A stretch of 64,000 nt of DNA. It comes from Ashinkailepas kermadecensis (taxonomy: Eukaryota; Arthropoda; Thecostraca; Neolepadidae). This document shows, in pieces, positions 33,430 through 43,732 of this stretch (the stretch's first letter is position 1; every line of letters begins with the position of its first letter). The notes under the pieces were generated by a model. It ran no database searches and was not told the DNA's origin. It saw nothing but the letters and a program-made list of their open reading frames with translations. The stretch is taken from the NCBI GenBank assembly GCA_034440615.1, contig JAOTOM010001606.1, positions 1 through 64,000 on the forward strand. The letters run 5' to 3'. The translations under genes were made by a program, and so were the position numbers.

Positions 33430-33968
33430 AACATAACCTAACCTAACCTAGCCTAGGCTTCCATGCAAGAAATGATTATTTTTATGCCCAATTCCCCCCA
33501 AAAAAAAAAAAATTGTTCTCAAACATTTTCAACTTAAAAAGTCTAACATAACCTAATCTAGCTTGAACCGTTTTTGAAGACTTTTTTTATTTACTAACAA
33601 CAAAAGCCTAGCCTAATGCAACTAGGCAAAACCTAGCTCCTTTGAATGATTTGTGGAGGTAAAATGGGTGTAAAACCTGTCTTGTGGTTACCTTAGACTG
33701 CAATAATATCTCTTTTTGTGCTACCTGGTGCACGTGATGAACCTCCATCTGCATGCTGCATGAGAGCATTGCACTTATTGCTTCACAAAGAACAATAACA
33801 TGTTGAAAGTACTATATTTTCAGGAATGGAATCCTGTGCTGATAACATTTTCTGAGTTATAAATTTGCAGATCAGATCTACATCATTTGTGTTAATAAAT
33901 ATGAGAAATTCATAGAAATGCATACACCGGTTTGTGGACAAGAAGTTATTCTGATGATTTCTGATGTA
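33430..33968 (+). repeat. Duplicated block S1, right part
   Basis: Homology to S2 (63255-63790) resumes directly after the hAT-like element with the second AACATAAC and continues to TTCTGATGTA at 33968, where S1 and S2 part company. It is AT-rich, with no gene. Confidence 0.9.
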
Positions 33969-34482
33969 CTGTACCGTCCGGACTGGCAACTCTTCTCAAC
34001 CGCATCATCTTCGGACTTCGACCAACTCTACTGTACTTCTGCTCAACCCAGCTCTACTCAGCACACTCCAAACTTCAAGACGCCTACAAATCTACTTCGG
34101 CACTGCTCAACAAAACAACACCCTCTTCCACCTCTCGACTGATCCTCCTACCATGCCCTTCACCCCTTTATACCTCTTAACGCTAACACAGCAACATAAC
34201 ACACGGAAACAGCCGATATCACCACACGGTGGCAGGCTGGCCAAATTCAACACACACACACACAACCTGTGGGTGATGTCGGCTGTTTCCGGTGTGTGAG
34301 TGGTAGAATGGTAGGAGGATTAGATACAGGGTGGATAGATTACTTGTAGAGTGATGTTCGAGTAGAGTCGGAGTCGTCTTGAAGAGTTGAGTTGATCTGG
34401 GAGCTTGAAGAGGTAGAGATGGCAGAGAAGAGTCGTTTGAGAGCCGGAGATGGAGTAGTCGAAAGAAGCTGTCAGTCTGGAC
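33969..34482. repeat. Foldback repeat at the edge of S1
   Basis: The left arm (about 33969-34223) and right arm (about 34271-34482) are imperfect reverse complements. The best part is CGGAAACAGCCGATATCACC at 34204-34223 against its complement near 34271-34291, and the outer ends pair around ACCGTCCGGACTG. About 45 bases with a CACACACA tract lie between. The right arm resembles the LINE E leader at about 40070-40160 (TCTTGAAG and GAGATGGCAGA themes), so the arms may be two inverted LINE E 5' leaders. Confidence 0.7.
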
Positions 34483-34623
34483 GGTGCTAGATTGGGGTAT
34501 GGGGTGTAGTGGGTGGGTTGGATTCGGGTCATCGCCATATATTAACATTGCAAGAACATGTTTGCTTTTTGTAGTTGTGTTTGTTTTTTTCCCCTAGGTT
34601 TCAGTCTTTTTCCCGGCTTTTTT

Positions 34624-35440
34624 TCACAGTTGATCAATTAGGCGTGTCGTAGAGAGAAAGTGGAAGAGAAGCTCGTATAATGTTGGATAGTCGTCGTTGA
34701 GAAGTGTAGTGATGTTTAGTGGAATGTTGCGTGTGCTGCAGTATTCTGTGATGGGTTGCCTTTTGTTGTTGTACTTAGTGCAGTAGATGAGTATGTGTTT
34801 GATAGTGAGTGTTCGTTGACATGTTGTGCATTGTGGTCGTGGGCGTTGTAGTAAGAGGTAGGAGTGTGTAAGTGCTGTGTGTCCGAGGCGTAATCGTGTT
34901 AGAGTGCGTTCCTTGAGTCTGGTGCGTTGGTTGATGGTGTGCCAAGGTTCGTATTTGGGGTGTATTTCATGAAGTTGCGTTAGTGCTGTGCCCCATGTTT
35001 GTTGTATGTGTTTGTTAAGTGCCTGTTGTATTGTGGGGTAGTAGTCAGATTGTGAGAGTGGGCATGGTATGGTTTGTGGTAGTGTTGTGGCTATGTTTGC
35101 TTCAGTGTCTGCGTGTTCGTTGCCGTGTATGTTTGTGTGACTTGGGATCCATAGGAGAAGTGGTCTTTGTCGTGCGTTGAGTTTTTGGTGTATGTTGAGT
35201 ATTTTCGGGATGAGGGGGTGTTTGTGTTTGGTGTATGGTGTGATGCTTTGTAATGCTGATTTGGCGTCAGTGGCTATGATGTTGTGTTCAATTTTGGTGT
35301 TGTAAATGGTGGAGTAAGCCGAAAAGATTGCGTATAATTCTGCTGTGTAGGTTGATGCTGCGTCGTGCAGACGGGCACGAAGGATAACCCGCGGCGGTGC
35401 TGCATTGGGGTACAGCACCGCCGCTGAGCCCGTCTGCTGT
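34624..35440 (-). pseudogene. LINE E: RNase H domain and C-terminus
   Basis: The minus-strand frame shows TAELYAIFSAY (Glu), IIATDAKSAL (Asp), LLLWIPSHTNIHGNEHAD (His and Asp) and a C-terminal zinc-type C-x2-C ... H-x4-C (CTTCQRTLTIKHILIYC). The frame opens only after a break near 35420; upstream sequence with FTDGS-like homology is in another frame (FNIIYTDGSKSH-like region near 35470). It continues cleanly to the TAA at 34624. Confidence 0.85.
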
Positions 35441-37030
35441 GTATGTGATTTTGAACCGTCTGTGTAGATGATGTTGTAATTTGCGTGTTGTGCTGTGAAT
35501 TGGAAGAAGAGTTGGTGTATTTCTGCGTCGGTGTATGTGTGTTTTGGGTGGAATGAGGAAGTGTGTTGTGGGTGTTTCGTGTTTCCACCAGGCTGTGGGT
35601 GTTGGTAATGGTTTGGCTGTGGGTAGGGTAATGTGTAGTCTGTTCGTGTGTTGGTGGATGCGGCATCCTATATTGTAGTTTTCAGTCGTGATGTTGTCAT
35701 GAGTTGATGTACACGTGTGGTGCGAAGTTTTAGTGCCTGTGTACATGGGTGTTGTGGTATGAGTTGCGTTTTGTAGTGGTATCTTAATAGTGCTTGTGTG
35801 CGTCTGTGCTGTAGTTCTGGTATGTGGTTGTATATATGTAGTGCGAGGTATGGTGAGGTGATATAGGCTCCTGTGGCTATTTTTAAGCATTGGCGTTGTA
35901 GGCTGTCTAGAAGTTTGAGGTTTGTTTTAGCAGCGTTTTCGAAAAGTGGGGATCCGTATTCCAAAATTGGCCGAATGAGTGATTTGTAGAGGGTTAGAAG
36001 TGTGTTTCGATCGGATCCCCAGTTTGTGCCAGAAAATACTCGTAGTAGGTTGATTCTTTTGGATGCGCGTTTTTGAATGTCCAGAATATGTGGCCGAAAG
36101 GTAAGTCGCGGATCTAATGTGATGCCTACAAATTTTGCTTGGGTAACGAGAGGTATAGGTGTTTGGTCTATTCTTAGTGGTTGTGCATCTGTGTGTTGGT
36201 GGTAGCAGAAAATCATGCATTTTGATTTGTGTGGTGCGATGTGTAGATTTAGTACTGCGAGTTTGTTGTGTAATTCTGTTAGTGAGTTTTGTAGTAGAGT
36301 TAGTGCGTGATTTGGAATTGCTTGCGATGTCCAAAGTACAATGTCGTCTGCATAGATTGCAATTCTGGCCGAAAAGTTGTCGGTGAGGACTGAATTTAAG
36401 CCTAAAATAAAGAGAAGGGGACTGAGAACCGAGCCTTGCATTAGGCCGGTTGTAGGGAATTTGGTTTCTGAGGTGTGTTGTCCGATTTTGACTTTGAAGG
36501 AGCGGTTTAATAGATAGAAATGGAGGTAGTGTATGATTCTGCCCTGTATGTCTGTGTTGTGTAAGTGTTCTAGGAGTGCTGTGATGTTGATAGTGTCATG
36601 GGCTTGTTTGAGATCCAGGAAGACGGCGACGGTGGAAAGCTTCTTTGTCGCCGCTTCCTGGATGTGTGTGGTGAGATAGGTGAGGTTGTCAAGACATGAG
36701 CGGTTAAGAAGAAAGCCTGATTGTATAGGAGAGATTAGTTTCTGTGTTTGAAGAACATAAAGAAGGCGTTTTGTGACCAGGCGTTCAAAGAGTTTGTGAA
36801 AGCAGCTGGTTAGCGCGATAGGACGGTAAGAGTCGCATAGAGTTGAGTCCGTGTTTGGTTTAGGGATGGGAATGAGAAGAGCGTGTAACCAAGATTGTGG
36901 GTATGTATGTGTTGTCCATGCGGTGTTGTAGGTGTCGAGTAGTGCGTGTAATGCTTGTAGTGGTAGATGTTTGAAGAATGAGTAGTGTATGTTGTCTGGT
37001 CCTACGCTTGTGTTTCCTGTTTGTGCGATT
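35441..37030 (-). pseudogene. LINE E: reverse transcriptase
   Basis: Read down from 37030, the motifs are YRPIALTSCFHKLFERLV, SGFLLNRSCLDNLTYL, VAVFLDLKQAHDTINI (motif A), GLMQGSVLSPLLF and the catalytic IYADDIVLWTSQ at about 36365. Thumb motifs FVGITLDPRLTF and SLIRPILEYGSPLF follow. The longest uninterrupted stretch is 35668-36441. Frame breaks lie on both sides. The catalytic YADD is intact. Confidence 0.85.
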
Positions 37031-38337
37031 GCTATTTGTAATTATGTGAGTGTATACCTAGTGTTGTAAAGATGTGGACGTGTGTGTCTGATTGGGGGTG
37101 AGGGGTGTCGTGGGAGTGTGCATGACCTAGTGTGATAGTTGTCTGCGAAAATATTTGCTATTGTTTGTGGGTCTGTGATGGTGATGTTGTTGTGTATAAG
37201 TGTGATGGCTTTAACTGGGGATCTTTGTCGGTGTTGAAATGTTTTGAGGAGTGTCCAAATTTTGCCGAGAGGTGTGAATCTATTAAATTGTGTGCTAAAT
37301 CGATTCCAGGTCTTTTTGGCTTGTCTGATGGTGCGTTTGCATAGTGCTCTGTTTAGTTTGTATGCTGTGAGTGTTTCCGGTGTGCGGTGTCGTTCGTATC
37401 TGTGTTGTGCGTGGTTCCTCGCGCGGATCGCCCGATGGCACTCTTCGTTCCACTAGGGAGCCGCGCGAGGTTTGTGTTGGTGTCGTGGTTTTGTTTGTGG
37501 TATGTGTTGGAGTGCGGTGGTGAAAAGCATGTCTGCGTATTGTCTTGGTGTGTATTGTGGATTATTGGATGTCTGTGCTGCTAAGGATTCTGAGAATGGG
37601 GTCCAGGATGCGTTTTTAAGGTTCCACCGGCCCGCCGGGAGGTTGGGTGGGCCGGTGGTCGGGATTTGGTGGAAGGTAATGGTGATGGGGGCGTGGTCAC
37701 TAAAGTGTGGATCGGAGTCGGCTGTCCAGGATAGGGTGAGGGCTATGCGAGAGGAAGCGAGTGTTACGTCCGGGGTGGTAGGGAGGTGTGAACTAATTGG
37801 TACGAGGTATGTTGGTGAGCCGGTGTTGAGTATTGTGAGGTTATGTTGTGTAGCCAGTGTGATGAGTGTGAGTGCTCTGTGATCGGGTTGTGTTGTGCGT
37901 GTGTCCCATAGTTGGTGGTGTGAGTTAAAGTCTCCTGTGAGTATGACAAGGGTGTTAATTTGATCAAGTGCCTTATTTAATTCCGAGAGGGTTTCTGTGT
38001 TACGCGAGGGGGGGGGGTCGTATACGTTAATGAGTGTTTAAGTTGTGTTGTGTACGTGGATTTCAGTGAGTAATATGTCCGCTGTAGTGTTGAATTGTAT
38101 CATGCGGCGCGGGGTTGTGTTTCTAATGTATGTGCATACTCCGCCTGATCTGTGTGTGTTGTGTGTGTCTTGTCTGTGTAGTGTGTATTGGGAAATGTTA
38201 AATTGATATGGGTCGTGAGGCTTAAAGTGTGTTCCCTGTATGCATAGTGCTGTGTGATTTGTTTGTAATGCGTATTGTTTGAATTCGTTCCAGGGTCTAA
38301 TGAGGCCGTGTGTGTTCCATTGTATGATTGTGTTCAT
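37031..38337 (-). pseudogene. LINE E: endonuclease
   Basis: The domain begins IIQWNTHGLIRPWNEF at 38337 and shows ALCIQGTHF, SGGVCTYIRN, INVYDPP, LTGDFNSHHQLWDTR at about 37950 and FSDHAPITITF. A TAA at 38038-38040 interrupts it between HNTT and TLINVYDPP, although the frame otherwise continues; more breaks follow near the RT. In the active ancestor it nicked the target DNA. The Glu of the usual QET motif reads QGT, a likely loss of a catalytic residue. Confidence 0.8.
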
Positions 38338-38370
38338 TGTTTTTGTGTGTTGGCGCGCGTAAGTGGTCTG

Positions 38371-38624
38371 TTAGGTGAGGTCTGTCTTTGTGTGTTTTTC
38401 AGTGTCTTTGGTGGTTTGTGGGCGGGGGTGGTCTCTGTTGTGGGGGAGTGTCCGGTCTGTGTCTGTGGAAGAGTGTTCTATGTCAGTATGTTCCTCTGTG
38501 TCTGTGTCCTGGTCTATGTATGTGCTGATTGTGTGTGTTGGTGACTCGTCTGTTGATGGAGAGGTCTGTGGATATGGTGAGGCTGTTGGCCATTGGGGTG
38601 GTGGCGGTGGGCGTTGGGGGGGGG

Positions 38625-38662
<38 letters not shown>

Positions 38663-39662
38663 TTGGCGGGTTGGTGGTGGTGGTGGTTGGTGTGTCGGGC
38701 GCTGTACTGATGTGTATGCTGGTGTTGGTGCTCGCGTTTTGCGTGTGCTGGTGGTGGGTGTTGGTGTGGGTTGTGCTCGCGTGTGATTTGTTTGTGGGTA
38801 GGTGTTTGTGTTGTGCGTGTGTTGGGTGGTGGTGGGTGTGGGCAGAGCCGGGTAATCTGTGTGGTTTCGTGGTGGTGGTGGGGATCTGTGACCCGGCTCT
38901 GTGCGGCGGGTCGGCCACGCCGCCAGCGGGTCGGCCAGCGCCCTCCTGGCCAGGGACAGCTCCATGCCCTCCAGGTGGACCAGGCGGAGAATCTCGTTCT
39001 CCGCCATCCACCGAGGGCAGGAGCCGTCCCCGGCCTCGTGCTTCCCCCCGCAGGCGGCGCAGCAATGCCCGCCACCTGGGCATGTTGTGGTGTTATGGGT
39101 TCCAGCGCATTTTCCGCATGTGTAGGTGTTGGGGTGGCACCCCCCCAGAGTGGCCGTATCGTTGGCATTTTTTACAGCGCCGAGGGAGGGGTGCACGTGG
39201 AGTGACGCTGTATCTTAGGTATCCGGCTTTTAGGTGTTTGGGTGGGGTGCGGGTGCTGAATGTTAAGATGATAAGGTGGGTGTGTGGTCGTCCAGGTGTT
39301 TGAGGCGGCCGGTATGCGGCGGAGACACCCTGGCTCCCAAGTCTGGAGACCAGGGTCTCCACCGCGATACCGGCTAGTTCTCTTGCGTGTATTGTTCCTT
39401 GAGAGGTGTTGAGTTTTGTGGCTGGTGTGATGGTAATGGGTGTCTGGTGTATCATGTGTATGGTAGGGATAATTTTGCTGTCGATGTCTGAGTGTGCTTG
39501 TATCAGGAGTGCCCCTGATCTGATTTGCTTGGCGTGTAGGGGCACTCCTGTGTATTTGGCGATCTCCCCCTCCACCAACCAGGGGTCGAGGGAGCCCATG
39601 GGCTCCCCGTCCCCCCGGTGGCAGAGGAAGAAATCGCCGGTTGGTTGGTTTGTGGAGTGCAT
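38371..39662 (-). pseudogene. LINE E: ORF1, zinc-knuckle RNA-binding protein
   Basis: This begins MHSTNQPTGDFFLC at 39662. An N-terminal part of about 170 residues leads to CCHC knuckles: CKKCQRYGH, then CGKCAGTHNTTTC and CAACGGKHEAGDGSC. The frame changes at a run of seven C (39140-39146 on the plus strand), where one base joins the first knuckle to the others. The C-terminal half is low-complexity Thr/Pro/His, partly from a hexanucleotide repeat. Such ORF1 proteins coat LINE RNA in the cytoplasm. The frameshift means this copy makes no full protein. Confidence 0.8.
38610..38690. repeat. GGTGTC microsatellite in LINE E ORF1
   Basis: About seven GGTGTC units follow a run of G. In the ORF1 frame they encode alternating Thr-Pro. 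Confidence 0.9.
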
Positions 39663-40180
39663 GGTTTTTGGTGATGTCGTTAGTGGGGTTGTATGCGTTT
39701 GGTTGTATGTGACGTTGAATAAAGGGTGTTCAGTGGCAGGTGTGTGGCACAGACAATCACAGTACAGTTTTTGGCGGAGGTTTCGGAAGGGCGTGAAGGA
39801 AGCCCGACAGATTGTAAAAGAGGGGCAGATAAAGACGAAGAAAACACAAAGAAATCAGAAACTGTGCGAGAAGGGAGCACTTCAGAAAGATCAGATAAAG
39901 ATCGTGCAGCGGGCACTAGAGGGAAGCGGGGTGGGTGTGGAGGGAGTCCGGGGGGAGGGGTGGCTGCACCGCCGGACTGACCTGGAGTGTAGACGTCGTT
40001 GAAGAGGAGAGCTGGGCACTGGTCCGAAGATGAAGCACTTTCACTGGTGATAGTAGATGTACAAGGCGTGCAGAGTAGAGCTGTCTAGAGGATGTCGCAA
40101 GGTCGGTCTTGAAGGTTTGATAGGTTGAGCTGAGGTCTGAGAGATGGCAGATGGAAAGGTAGTGGTGGTGTGGGGGAGGT
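39663..40180 (-). other. LINE E 5' leader region
   Basis: Minus-strand leader before ORF1. It contains short frames on both strands without recognisable domains. Part of it (about 40070-40160) resembles the arms of the foldback at 33969-34482. The true 5' end of the element is not clear. Confidence 0.5.
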
Positions 40181-42569
40181 GGGAGGGGGCTGAGGTGCGA
40201 GGTGTGTGGTCCGTGTGCAAGTAGGTGTATGGTGTATGGTGGTGTGGCAAGTGGCAGGTGGCAGGTGGCAGGTGATTTCTGGCTTTTGGCGTCTTCCTCG
40301 GCTCCAGGTGCGCTTGTCGCGGTCTTCTTCCTCCGAGCGAGCAGGCGGTCAAACGTCTCGTGGTCGACTGTCCTCCGTGCGTGGCGTGCGCTTCCTTTCA
40401 GACGATGTGTAGACGTGTAAGCGAAGGGTTATGAATGACCTGAGCGAGGTCATGGGTGGTACTGGCGAGCGGCCAGTTGTCGGGCGTCTCTGCGCAGGCG
40501 CATGGCAAAACCATTGTTTTCTTGCAAAATTAAACTCATGTCAATCATGCAATTCTTCCAATAAATATCCATCACATCATGCCATTGTGGGTCGTCTGTG
40601 TTGTATGGTTAATGTCCAAGACTCTTTTTTTGGAAGGATGGAAACTTCCCAGATTCCAAAAATATGACTGCTCTTGGAACCTGAACTGCCTGCACAGCAC
40701 ATAAAAAAATAGCATGCGTTTCAGAGGGGCATTCAAAAACACCCAAGAACATGGCTGGGTAAGTTTGTACTCGAAGTTAATTTTTAAATTCTTGGAATTC
40801 TTTTTTCTAATTCAATGCTTATGAATGTGGTTAACATGAAGTGGCCACTCATTTCTTCTGCACATGCATACTTCTCAGTTAGCAGACAAAATAACACCAA
40901 AAAATGGGCTTGGATTTGGGTAATTTGGCATGCAAATAATGTTTTTTTTTCAGGTGGCATAACCTAACCTAATCTAGCATGTCATTCCATGTGTGAATAA
41001 ATACAAAATGACATTTTCAAACCTTTTTTTCTCTTTAAAAGATGGTACTTAAAAACTAACCTAACCGAACCTAATTTATGTTTCAAGAAGACATTTGAAG
41101 TTAAATTTGTTTTTTCTTCTCTAAGCACTTGATTTATCCAAATTAAAAGAAAAGCTTAACCTAACCAAGCCAAACCAAACCACCCCAAACTGACACCTTT
41201 GTTTGCTTCATGGGGGTAAAATGTGTATAAGAGTTGTGTCGTGAACACCATAAAGTGCAATAATATCCATGTCCATGAAGTTAAACAAAATGGATCCAGG
41301 TCCATTGTCCATGTACATGGACTTTGATACCCCTTGGTTGGTGCCTGGGACTGCCTGTGATGAGAGGATAGATATCTGGCTGACCCCTGCCCTTTCTCAA
41401 AGCATAATTCATGGATGGCCATTGATGTGTTATTTGACTTGTTCAATTTTCTCTCTACATTTCTTTCCATAATTCCACATCTAAATACAAGCTTGCCTTT
41501 TCTGTTGCCTTGTGATATCTTGGACATCATCATTTGGTGTTTAATGTATGTTTTTTTTTTTAATCCTGGCTTTAGAGGAAAATTTGTGAAGAAACCTACT
41601 CTGGGAGGATAGTGTCCTTCCATTTGTAGTATATGAAACACCCTGTGACTTCCAAGGGAAGTTGCGAACCTTATGCCAAATAGTAAATCCACACTTTGTG
41701 AATGTGGCACCATTTAACCTTCAAACTAGAAAATGGAGGATATTTTTTTATTTTTGGAGAGTTCAATGCTCTAGATGGCAAAGATCCAGGACCAGTTTGC
41801 TTTTGTTTCCTCCCTGTATCCATGGTGTTGCAATGCAATTTTGGCACCTTTATTGTCATCTTATAGTTTTAGCAACCTCAGCCTGTTTCGGCATCTGACA
41901 TTTTATCCACATTCACTTTTAGCAACTGAATTGTGTGGTGACACAAATTGGTATGTTATGCAGGCACACTCATTTGACATTCTTTGTTGACATATTGTAG
42001 TTCTAGCATACCCAGTGTGCCAATACAATTTTGAACTTTTGCTGGCATGCTGTACCTTTGCATGATTGCTCAGCTTACTAATGCATTGCTTTTATGTGCA
42101 TATATGTAATATTTTTGTCACCAATGAATCAATGGCTGAGGAAAATCAATGTTTGCACTCCCAAGAGTACTTAGGTAGTGATCTTCATCTTCAGCGGCGG
42201 TACTGTGCGCTGCAATGTAAGCATAAAGAGGTAAATGCACTAGGTACGGCGACATGTGATAGGTAGCAAAACTGGCCTTATGGGAATCAAGAGAGGGTAT
42301 CCGATTGGTAAATTTTTGCACCTATGCTGCCACCTAGCGGAACGGAAGTTCTGCCATCTGACGTGCCGAAGCTACCCGCAGTACCAACCATTTCTTCTTC
42401 CAATTGCGACATTCGAGTGTTTGCGTATTTCCGTGTTTCCCTTTTTGCTTATTTATTTGTCGTTTGTTATTTAATCGGTTTATCTCTATCTTATCGCGTG
42501 TTTTTTGCTGTTTTCATTAATACTTTCTCTGGATTTGTTTATTTGCCACAACATGTTACTCCACAGTTG
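40181..42569. other. No gene recognised; relatives of the S-block body
   Basis: The part at about 40800-41180 resembles the body units of S1/S2 (GTGGTTAACATGAAGTGG, AAATAACACC, AACCTAACCTAATC) at low identity. The rest, 41200-42569, has only short frames without domains (the longest is 185 codons on the minus strand at 41156-41713), AT-rich and with no homologue in the window. Confidence 0.5.
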
Positions 42570-42777
42570 TGCCGGCTATTTGTTGTGCCGGCTATATACT
42601 CTGCCGGCTATGTGCTGTGCCGGCTATATACTCTGCCGACTATATGTTCTGCCGGCTATGTGCTCTGCCGACTATATGTTTTGCCGGCTATATGTTTTGC
42701 CGGCTATATGTTTTACCGGCTATATGTTTTACCGGCTATGTGCTCTGCCGGCAAAATATTCTGCCGGCTATATGTTG
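42570..42777. repeat. 16-bp minisatellite, 13 copies
   Basis: Exactly 208 bases: thirteen units of TGCCGGCTATATGTTY-type sequence with point changes. Since 16 is not a multiple of three, the reading register rotates each unit, so all three plus-strand frames stay open and encode similar CRLY/LPAI/AGYM strings. This is a repeat, not a protein gene. Confidence 0.95.
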
Positions 42778-42792
42778 TGCCCAGACTTAAAG

Positions 42793-43450
42793 TCATAAAG
42801 TCATAAAGTCATAAAGTGTTAAGGCTTAATAAGAGCCACAGGGGCCCATCTGGGTTAAGCCTATCTAGAAAAGGTACTATAAATGTACATAATCTCACCC
42901 CAATCAATCCCTAATCCCAAGATCCTAGGAAGCTATATATCCCAGCCTATCTAGCACCATTCACTTGTTATTGCATAACACCCTAAACAATTACAAGCTC
43001 CTCCCATCATACCCATTGTGCTACCATAGACAATCTCATCAGTATCACATCCCGAAGGAAGGTGCTGAATCCACTGCTAGGTACCCCTCATATAAAGTTA
43101 TAAAGCGTTTAGACTGAATAAGAGACTAACTTGCTATTGGATAACACACTCAACAATTACAAACTCCTCCCATCATACCCATTGTGCTACCATAGACAAT
43201 CTGATCAGTATCACATCCCGAAGCAAGGTGCTGAATCCACTGCTAGGTACCCCTCATATAAAGTTATAAAGCGTTTAGACTTAATAAGAGACTAACTTGC
43301 TATTGGATAACACACTCAACAATTACAAACTCCTCCCATCATACCCATTGTGCTACCATAGACAATCTGATCAGTATCACATCCCGAAGCAAGGTGCTGA
43401 ATCCACTGCTAGGTACACCCTATATAAAGTCATAAAGCGTTTCTACTTAG
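42793..43450. repeat. 166-bp tandem repeat, about three copies plus a partial
   Basis: The marker TACAARCTCCTCCCATC recurs at 42991, 43158 and 43324, spacing 167 and 166. Each unit ends with a TATAAAGTTATAAAGCG segment. The array starts after three ATAAAGTC units at 42793. A partial unit lies upstream (GCCCATCTGGGTTAAG near 42844 and a relative near 43458). No gene is seen in 43451-43732. Confidence 0.9.
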
Positions 43451-43732
43451 TAAGAGACCCAAGGGCCCATCCAGTTAAGTCTGTAAATGGAAGATACTAT
43501 AAGCCTGGTAAAAAGGCCGTCCCCAACCATCCCACATCCTGAAGAAACCAGTCCTCCAATATCCCACACACCTTTCAATGCCTATCTACCCTAGCTATCC
43601 AGCCCTACTCCCATGATCTCTCTTAACACATGTGGATTGAATGCCTTATTAATAATTTTCCAACTGCATCTATGCGTGCTCCAAGGAGTCTGTGCCGTGC
43701 ACACTTACTTAACATAACTCTCACCCCATCCA

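Larger units (their letters stand above)
34540..40180 (-). mobile_element. LINE family E (I-type), near full length
   Basis: On the minus strand, in order: leader (39663-40180), ORF1 with zinc knuckles (38371-39662), and ORF2 with endonuclease, RT and RNase H (34624-38337), then a short 3' UTR with T-rich plus-strand sequence. This ORF1-EN-RT-RNase H plan is that of the I supergroup. It is distinct from family A in sequence and base use: the coding strand is A/C-rich and the proteins are rich in Thr, His and Gln. The outer limits are estimates. Frameshifts and a stop in ORF2 show it is dead. Confidence 0.85.

Noticed and set aside
39726..39980. Lys/Glu-rich 84-codon frame on the plus strand
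   Set aside because: It lies antisense to the LINE E leader, without a domain or a relative elsewhere; charged low-complexity frames arise often in such purine-rich DNA.
42570..42777. Regular 16-bp array considered as CRISPR-like
   Set aside because: There are no distinct spacers; units are contiguous, and no cas genes exist in this eukaryotic window.
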